Positions 61,701 to 64,000 of a stretch of DNA of 64,000 nt are shown here, piece by piece. The notes under the pieces are model-generated. The model did no database searches and was not told the origin of the DNA. It saw only the letters and a list, made by a program, of their open reading frames with translations. Positions within the stretch are counted from its first letter, which is position 1. Each line of letters begins with the position of its first letter. The stretch is from Distichodus sexfasciatus. Lineage: Eukaryota > Chordata > Actinopteri > Characiformes > Distichodontidae. A program made the translations under genes and the position numbers. The stretch covers positions 3,030,017-3,094,016 of the forward strand of contig JAVGVS010000018.1 in NCBI GenBank assembly GCA_032718565.1, in the 5' to 3' direction.

Positions 61701-62914
61701 TGCAGAGAGAGAAGTGAATATCCATGAGCTTCAGAGACATTATTTGGAAATAGAAGCAGACAACTTTGCTTCGAAGAAAAACAGCACTGGTTCCGCAAAA
61801 AAGCTCCAGTTCAGTAAAATCTTCCCCTTTGTTACAGACAAAACTCATATTTGAGCTGATAAATAACAACAGCCTGCGTTGTACTCACAATAGAGCTATT
61901 TACTTGATAGCCTTTTCCAGATTTTCAGATGCACATCCATCACATTAATATGATACGGCTCTAAGTCTTGCGCGTTGGGAATGTAGTTCTCTCGCAGAAA
62001 GAGAAAACAAATAGAGATATATATTGTGTATCGCAATATAGCTTTAAAATATTGCAATATTATTTTTAGGCAATACTGCCGAGCCATAGGTTCAAATCAA
62101 CACAATTCTGTAAGCTACCTGCTTTACTTGCAAAAATAAAATTTTATAAGCCGGTTCTGGATTCTCTTAATAACAGGTACGCAAACCCATGTATGGTCAA
62201 AAACCATAGAGGTAGACAAATATTTTCTGATCAATTGATAATGAAGAAATACTAAAGTCTTGGATAATTCTGAGTCAATTTGGACTCATTTTGGCCTTTC
62301 TGGGAGCAATCTATATTTACCACAATGCCTCGGTATGCAATGCCTGAAATAAACACTAGAAAATTTCAAGAAATAGCTGTATTGTGAGTAGAACACTGTT
62401 GTTTTTGTTATTTATTAGCTAAAAATTAGTTTTGATGTGAGGTCCACAAGCTCTCAAACACACAGCGCATGTTTACACAGCGCGCCGAAAAGAGAGCTGT
62501 TTGCATCCCTGTAATAACGGTGGAATAACCGATTAAAGATGGTGGAAGCCTTCAAATTCTTACCTCTCCCGGTTGAATTTAAGAGAGTGAAGAATAGCTG
62601 GAATCTTCTGCCTCAGATTCCATAAGTGAATACTGTCATCAGCTAAAGCACTCACAAGTGCTCCCTGTGCAACACACCAGATTAGCTAGATATTAAAGGT
62701 GGGTCACAAATCAGTCACAAACTCTTACGTGGAATGTTCAGACACAGACAGTGGAAACCTACCAGGTCAATTTAAAATCAGGCGAGATTGAGACTGGCTG
62801 ATGTAAGTGACAGAGCTCAGAGACAGACTCACCTCATTAATGAGGAACTGCAGCTGGATGACAGCCGAGCCACTCTCATGCTGGCAGTAGCACTCCACTC
62901 CCGCCCGGCCAAAT
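49697..62914 (-). CDS. stxbp5: stxbp5 (tomosyn), 26 coding exons, 5' end beyond right edge
   Basis: Syntaxin-binding protein 5 (tomosyn) is a cytosolic and peripheral membrane protein that binds syntaxin and SNAP25 and restrains vesicle priming in exocytosis. It has two N-terminal WD40-type propellers related to Lgl and a C-terminal VAMP-like R-SNARE motif. Twenty-six exons with GT-AG borders join without a frame break into 1,063 codons plus stop. The 80-90 residues missing before FGRAGVECYCQH bring the total near the usual 1,150. Conserved segments include FCHLPFQSKWLYVGTERGN, SGGLSYDS, DIVDEDPFAIQ, NSFSRSRSSS and SLAQHIPGPGS. The R-SNARE lies at the end, with the central arginine in LDERGQKL, and the protein terminates KDKKWYQL. 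Sequence alone shares some residues with STXBP5L (GSMEGMKGAA, RIALDERGQ), but the SAMD5-SASH1 neighbours identify STXBP5. Which teleost duplicate it is remains open. Confidence 0.95.
49867..50087 (-). CDS. stxbp5: stxbp5 exon, start of R-SNARE
   Basis: It encodes GETAAGKASRSLAQHIPGPG, MEGMKGAASGVVGELARARI, ALDERGQKLGELEERTAAMM and ASADAFSKHAHD. The R in DERGQKL is the zero-layer arginine of the VAMP-like motif. The acceptor is CTCAG and the donor GTGAGT. Confidence 0.96.
50201..50312 (-). CDS. stxbp5: stxbp5 exon
   Basis: It encodes EMLGELFTPVETPEAPNKGF, FKGLFGGGAQSLDREDL. The acceptor is TTTACAG and the donor GTAAGT. Confidence 0.96.
50384..50777. mobile_element. hAT-like MITE in a stxbp5 intron
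   Basis: It begins TAGGAGTGTAACGAAACATC and ends ...TTTACATCCCTA, whose complement starts TAGGGATGTAA, giving inverted ends of 11 bp with two mismatches. The flanking 8 bp are ATATAGAC and ATACAGGC, a decayed duplication (6 of 8 match). Length 394 bp, no coding capacity. Confidence 0.75.
50899..51064 (-). CDS. stxbp5: stxbp5 exon
   Basis: It encodes LPSLRPLLDMNYLPLTDMRI, ARTFCFSHQGQALYLTSPTE and IQRLTYSQETCDNLQ. The acceptor is TGCCAG and the donor GTCTGA. Confidence 0.96.
51220..51577 (-). CDS. stxbp5: stxbp5 exon, second propeller
   Basis: It is the largest exon in the window (358 bp). It encodes SVVRLKGGILRMALMDSTGS, then a charged loop (EEERERTRRRRPASP), YAVVCSEKQAKVVALPSQ, ITETSFVLRADVVV and CIACFCANGHIMTL. 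The donor is GTAAGC. Confidence 0.97.
51931..52170 (-). CDS. stxbp5: stxbp5 exon after the variable linker
   Basis: It encodes ARDNSFSRSRSSSVASIDRE, SREVISCLHFCDSLLRKSDV and VPSLWVGTSLGTMLAICLSV. The acceptor is CTTGCAG and the donor GTAAGA. Confidence 0.96.
52412..52693 (-). repeat. V-SINE in a stxbp5 intron
   Basis: Read on the minus strand, it has a tRNA-like head with A box (tggcgcagtggtta) and B box region (tgttcgatacc). The central domain typical of V-SINEs follows: gtttgcatgttctgtccgtg, then tgcgtgggttttctccgggt and cctcccacagtccaaagc. A divergent tail ends near 52,412. The order and strand are clear. The tail boundary is approximate. Confidence 0.88.
53789..53836 (-). CDS. stxbp5: stxbp5 cassette exon 4
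   Basis: A 48-bp frame-neutral exon, AKMSRKFSTTSDQKQD, aligning with human AKMSRKLSLPTDLKPD. The acceptor is TTTTTTCAG and the donor GTAAGC. Confidence 0.9.
54109..54130. repeat. (AG)n microsatellite
   Basis: About ten AG units in the intron between stxbp5 cassette exons 3 and 4. Confidence 0.9.
54692..54739 (-). CDS. stxbp5: stxbp5 cassette exon 3
   Basis: A 48-bp frame-neutral exon, VKLKSRRISKSVASDF, aligning with human VKTKSRKFSKMVANDI. It is strongly basic, and RRIS is a plausible basophilic kinase site (inference). The donor is GTACTG. Confidence 0.88.
54838..54894 (-). CDS. stxbp5: stxbp5 cassette exon 2
   Basis: A 57-bp frame-neutral exon, GSGSPCNSDDDNKQTFIEK, matching human GSSSPHNSDDEQKMNNFIEK. 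The acceptor is CTATAG and the donor GTACCG. Confidence 0.9.
55108..55167 (-). CDS. stxbp5: stxbp5 cassette exon 1
   Basis: A 60-bp frame-neutral exon, GLCDGNDGSAASEDRKSPTS, matching human GLCDIS...EDRCKSPTS. The acceptor is TGCTAG and the donor GTGAAT. Confidence 0.9.
55955..56106 (-). CDS. stxbp5: stxbp5 exon before the variable linker
   Basis: It encodes VGFGNGNGLAVVDYLQKTLL, then LHISTADLYASCDL and RQPRSPRKARQPSA. The donor is GTGGGG. It ends in phase 1, like the four small exons that follow. Confidence 0.94.
56215..56340 (-). CDS. stxbp5: stxbp5 exon
   Basis: It encodes VRGTPLKESPGYQVELVIQL and VWVCGEPPQQITSLAVNSAH. The acceptor is CCTCAG and the donor GTAAGC. Confidence 0.96.
56588..56775 (-). 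CDS. stxbp5: stxbp5 exon, Ser/Thr/Pro-rich loop
   Basis: It encodes LLEVRMQCEMNEVDTPDGG, a diverged Ser/Pro-rich loop, then HPSTSSNSPSDGLRDNVPCL. The donor within CTCAA|GTATGA is fixed by phase. Confidence 0.93.
56979..57199 (-). CDS. stxbp5: stxbp5 exon, WD40 region
   Basis: It encodes LQVLYKLKTAKLFEKV, STDIVDEDPFAIQSLSWCPE and SRMLCVAGVSAHVIIYRFSK. The acceptor is TTTTTAG and the donor GTATGA. Confidence 0.97.
57304..57344 (-). CDS. stxbp5: stxbp5 micro-exon
   Basis: A 41-bp exon encoding HADGSVKFWDAST, the end of a WD40 blade. The acceptor is CTGCAG and the donor GTGAGT. Confidence 0.93.
57535..57602 (-). CDS. stxbp5: stxbp5 exon, WD40 region
   Basis: It encodes EWPISGGNWGQGTQSYPEII and ITG. 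The acceptor is TTCCAG and the donor GTGAGT. Confidence 0.95.
57735..57882 (-). CDS. stxbp5: stxbp5 exon, WD40 region
   Basis: It encodes YPSFENPYPLTIHESPVTCC then EYFADCPTELVPALYSVGSR and QKRQGYSKR. The acceptor is TTGCAG and the donor GTAACC. Confidence 0.95.
57965..58037 (-). CDS. stxbp5: stxbp5 exon, WD40 region
   Basis: It encodes YQEPYAVVVLLEKDLVVIDL and SQT. The acceptor is CCGCAG and the donor GTAAGC. Confidence 0.95.
58100..58215. repeat. Probable dispersed fish repeat
   Basis: The segment acatttagcagataccctga, then tccagagtcttagagcaact and ctcaagggtaccacagaggt, resembles a widespread fish repeat with an atttagcagacgcttttatccagagcgacttaca core. This is recalled, not searched. It is intronic in stxbp5. 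Confidence 0.5.
58705..58859 (-). CDS. stxbp5: stxbp5 exon, WD40 region
   Basis: It encodes DPFLILSGGLSYDSVGHRPC followed by LTVMHGKSTAVLEMDYPIVD and FLTLCETPYSN. It joins in phase 2 to the previous exon. The donor is GTATGC. Confidence 0.96.
59070..59148 (-). CDS. stxbp5: stxbp5 exon
   Basis: It encodes KQPKDGKKPEPCKPILKVEY and then KTSRA. The acceptor TTTTTTCAG has a long T tract. The exon itself begins GTAAGC, so it carries a donor-like sequence at its start. Confidence 0.94.
59368..59491 (-). CDS. stxbp5: stxbp5 exon, WD40 region
   Basis: It encodes AIHSVAWHHEGKQFVCSHSD and then GTLTTWNIRSPAKPAQIITP. The acceptor is CTGTAG and the donor GTAAGC. Confidence 0.96.
59798..59881 (-). CDS. 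stxbp5: stxbp5 exon, WD40 region
   Basis: It has 28 whole codons, LLIGFEGGFVVLWDLKSKKA then DYRYNYDE. Human has ESGT where this has EGGF. The acceptor is TTGCAG and the donor GTATGA. Confidence 0.95.
59962..60025 (-). CDS. stxbp5: stxbp5 exon, WD40 region
   Basis: It encodes SSKTHPGSVVHISDNPMDEG. The acceptor is TTTCAG and the donor GTAAAA. Confidence 0.94.
60932..61066 (-). CDS. stxbp5: stxbp5 exon, WD40 region
   Basis: It encodes ITFCHLPFQSKWLYVGTERG and then NIYIVNVESFTLSGYVIMWN, nearly identical to human tomosyn. The acceptor is TTGGCAG and the donor GTGAGT. Confidence 0.96.
61504..62088. mobile_element. hAT-like non-autonomous element in a stxbp5 intron
   Basis: It begins TAGGGTTGGGAGACATATGG and ends ...atactgccgagccata, which reads TATGGCTCGGCAG on the other strand, so the ends are diverged inverted repeats. 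Near both ends are CGATA/TATTGCAATA motifs typical of such elements. The flanking 8-mers GGTGAAAC and GGTTCAAA agree at only five positions, so the duplication is decayed or the limits are slightly off. Confidence 0.55.
62351..62415. repeat. Dispersed repeat fragment, copy 2
   Basis: It shares aataaacacta.aaaat.tca and ttgtgagtagaacnctg with the segment at 33,010-33,070. It lies just outside the hAT-like element ending at 62,088 and may be part of a larger unit. Confidence 0.6.
62564..62664 (-). CDS. stxbp5: stxbp5 exon, WD40 region
   Basis: It encodes GALVSALADDSIHLWNLRQK followed by IPAILHSLKFNRE, a WD-type blade (HLWNL). The acceptor is CACAG and the donor GTAAGA. Confidence 0.95.
62833..62914 (-). 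CDS. stxbp5: stxbp5 exon (first in window)
   Basis: It encodes FGRAGVECYCQHESGSAVIQ and then LQFLINE, almost as in human. The acceptor is AACAG and the donor GTGAGT. It begins with the last base of a codon, so an earlier exon must lie right of the window. Confidence 0.95.
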
Positions 62915-64000
62915 CTGTTTTCAGCTTGGTCAAGGTTAACGGTGTGGAATATTACAAGATTATGCATCGTATAGTTATTTTCATAATTCTAGCTTGTGCA
63001 GAACTGATAGGATTCTCCATGGATAATATGCTGACAAATAAAAGTAATATATCTTCTGTAGTTCGAGGACTACAGGGAACCTGGTCCCAAAGGGTCATGA
63101 ATAATGTTAGTAAGGGGTCTCATCTATTGGCTTTACTAAAAGGATTACAGTGAATCCCTGGGCACAAGCTTAAGCCATGTCAGTGTGCACGCAAAACAGC
63201 CCTTTGGATCGCTGTACTATATAAACACTCTCTTCCACTTAACAGGCACACTGCCCCCACGCAGCCACATTTTCATTCTCATTCAGCGACATCATGTGCT
63301 GCCCTGTTATCACAGAAGGAGACAATTTAGACCGTGTACCATGAATTGATACTCAGACAAATGTTGTAAGCCAGACATGCGCTGATGTTGACATAACAAC
63401 CTAGAATTTGACTGATCTAAATTAAATTGATATTTTAGGAAGCAGGGAGTCAGCCCTGCAAACATACAAAAGGGAACAACAAACATTTCACTGCAAAAAC
63501 GATTTCCTGAGCCCTTAAGAAACTGTATCCTTGCAAGCACACCCTTCCTGTCCCCTCACAAGGGTGTGCTTTCAACAGTCAGTAAAAAGCTTACAGACAA
63601 TCCTTGGGATAAAGGTATGTTTTAATCACAAAAACACAACTTAAATGTGATTGAAAGCTTTTGTTATTTTAGGAAATGGTGCATCCTGCTCATTAGATGG
63701 TATCAAGTCTAAAAGAGCACATGGGAAATGCCAGTTGGTGACAAACAATGTGTGTAGTCAGCCCCTTTGATGTGGAAGGAACAAGCAGTGCTCCCACTGC
63801 ATGTCTTCACTGGCTTCTCAAGAATAGCAAACTCAGGGCCATATGTACAGGCAATGTGAGCAGCAAAATGGAAAGCATTTTTATTCAAGCATCTCAGTTA
63901 AACTGATCAATTATGGTAAACAACACAGGCAGAGACATGCTGTGCTAGACGAGCGATTGTTGCACTGGTAAGATTGCTGACTAAGCAATCACACACTTCA
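62915..64000 (-). other. stxbp5: stxbp5 5' intron sequence
   Basis: It lies upstream of the first stxbp5 exon in the window. I looked for the preceding exon (the LCKTVRHGFPYQ region of tomosyn) and did not find it, so this is taken as intron. Confidence 0.6.

Overview
The window is nuclear DNA of a vertebrate, most likely a ray-finned (teleost-type) fish. It is AT-rich, has short GT-AG exons separated by introns, and carries fish-type interspersed repeats: a V-SINE, another tRNA-derived SINE family, a Tc1 remnant and several hAT-like non-autonomous elements. I see no bacterial, phage or plasmid features, no CRISPR array and no structural RNA gene. The species and order cannot be fixed from the sequence.

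Three protein-coding genes are recognisable, all on the minus strand. From right to left, in transcription order, they are stxbp5 (tomosyn; 26 coding exons between 62,914 and 49,697, with the first exons beyond the right edge), samd5 (one SAM-domain exon at 44,487-45,047, with a probable upstream exon ending at 45,323) and sash1 (ten exons from 6,802 to 149, continuing past the left edge). STXBP5-SAMD5-SASH1 is also the order on human 6q24-q25, so this is a conserved syntenic block. The 26 stxbp5 exons join without a frame break into about 1,063 codons plus stop. The ten sash1 exons join into 414 in-frame codons.

Layout. 1-6.8 kb: 5' part of sash1, with a Tc1 remnant in one intron. 6.8-44.5 kb: about 38 kb with no exon I can recognise, which must hold the samd5 intron, its missing last exon and the samd5-sash1 intergenic region. 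It contains SINE copies, a 942-bp hAT-like element with a perfect 8-bp target duplication, further hAT-like debris, microsatellites and some unique blocks that could be regulatory. 44.5-45.8 kb: samd5 5' end and promoter side. 45.9-46.25 kb: a cluster of short palindromic MITE-like copies. 46.3-49.7 kb: spacer and the stxbp5 3' UTR. 49.7-62.9 kb: stxbp5 exons, with a V-SINE and two hAT-like elements in introns. 62.9-64 kb: stxbp5 intron.

The genes do not form a pathway. STXBP5 regulates SNARE-dependent exocytosis, SASH1 is a signalling scaffold and SAMD5 is a small SAM-domain protein of unclear role. I found no unknown biological system. The points most worth a second look are the frame-neutral cassette exons of stxbp5, the unlocated samd5 terminal exon and its alternative start, the unusual sash1 first exon, and the transposon structures.
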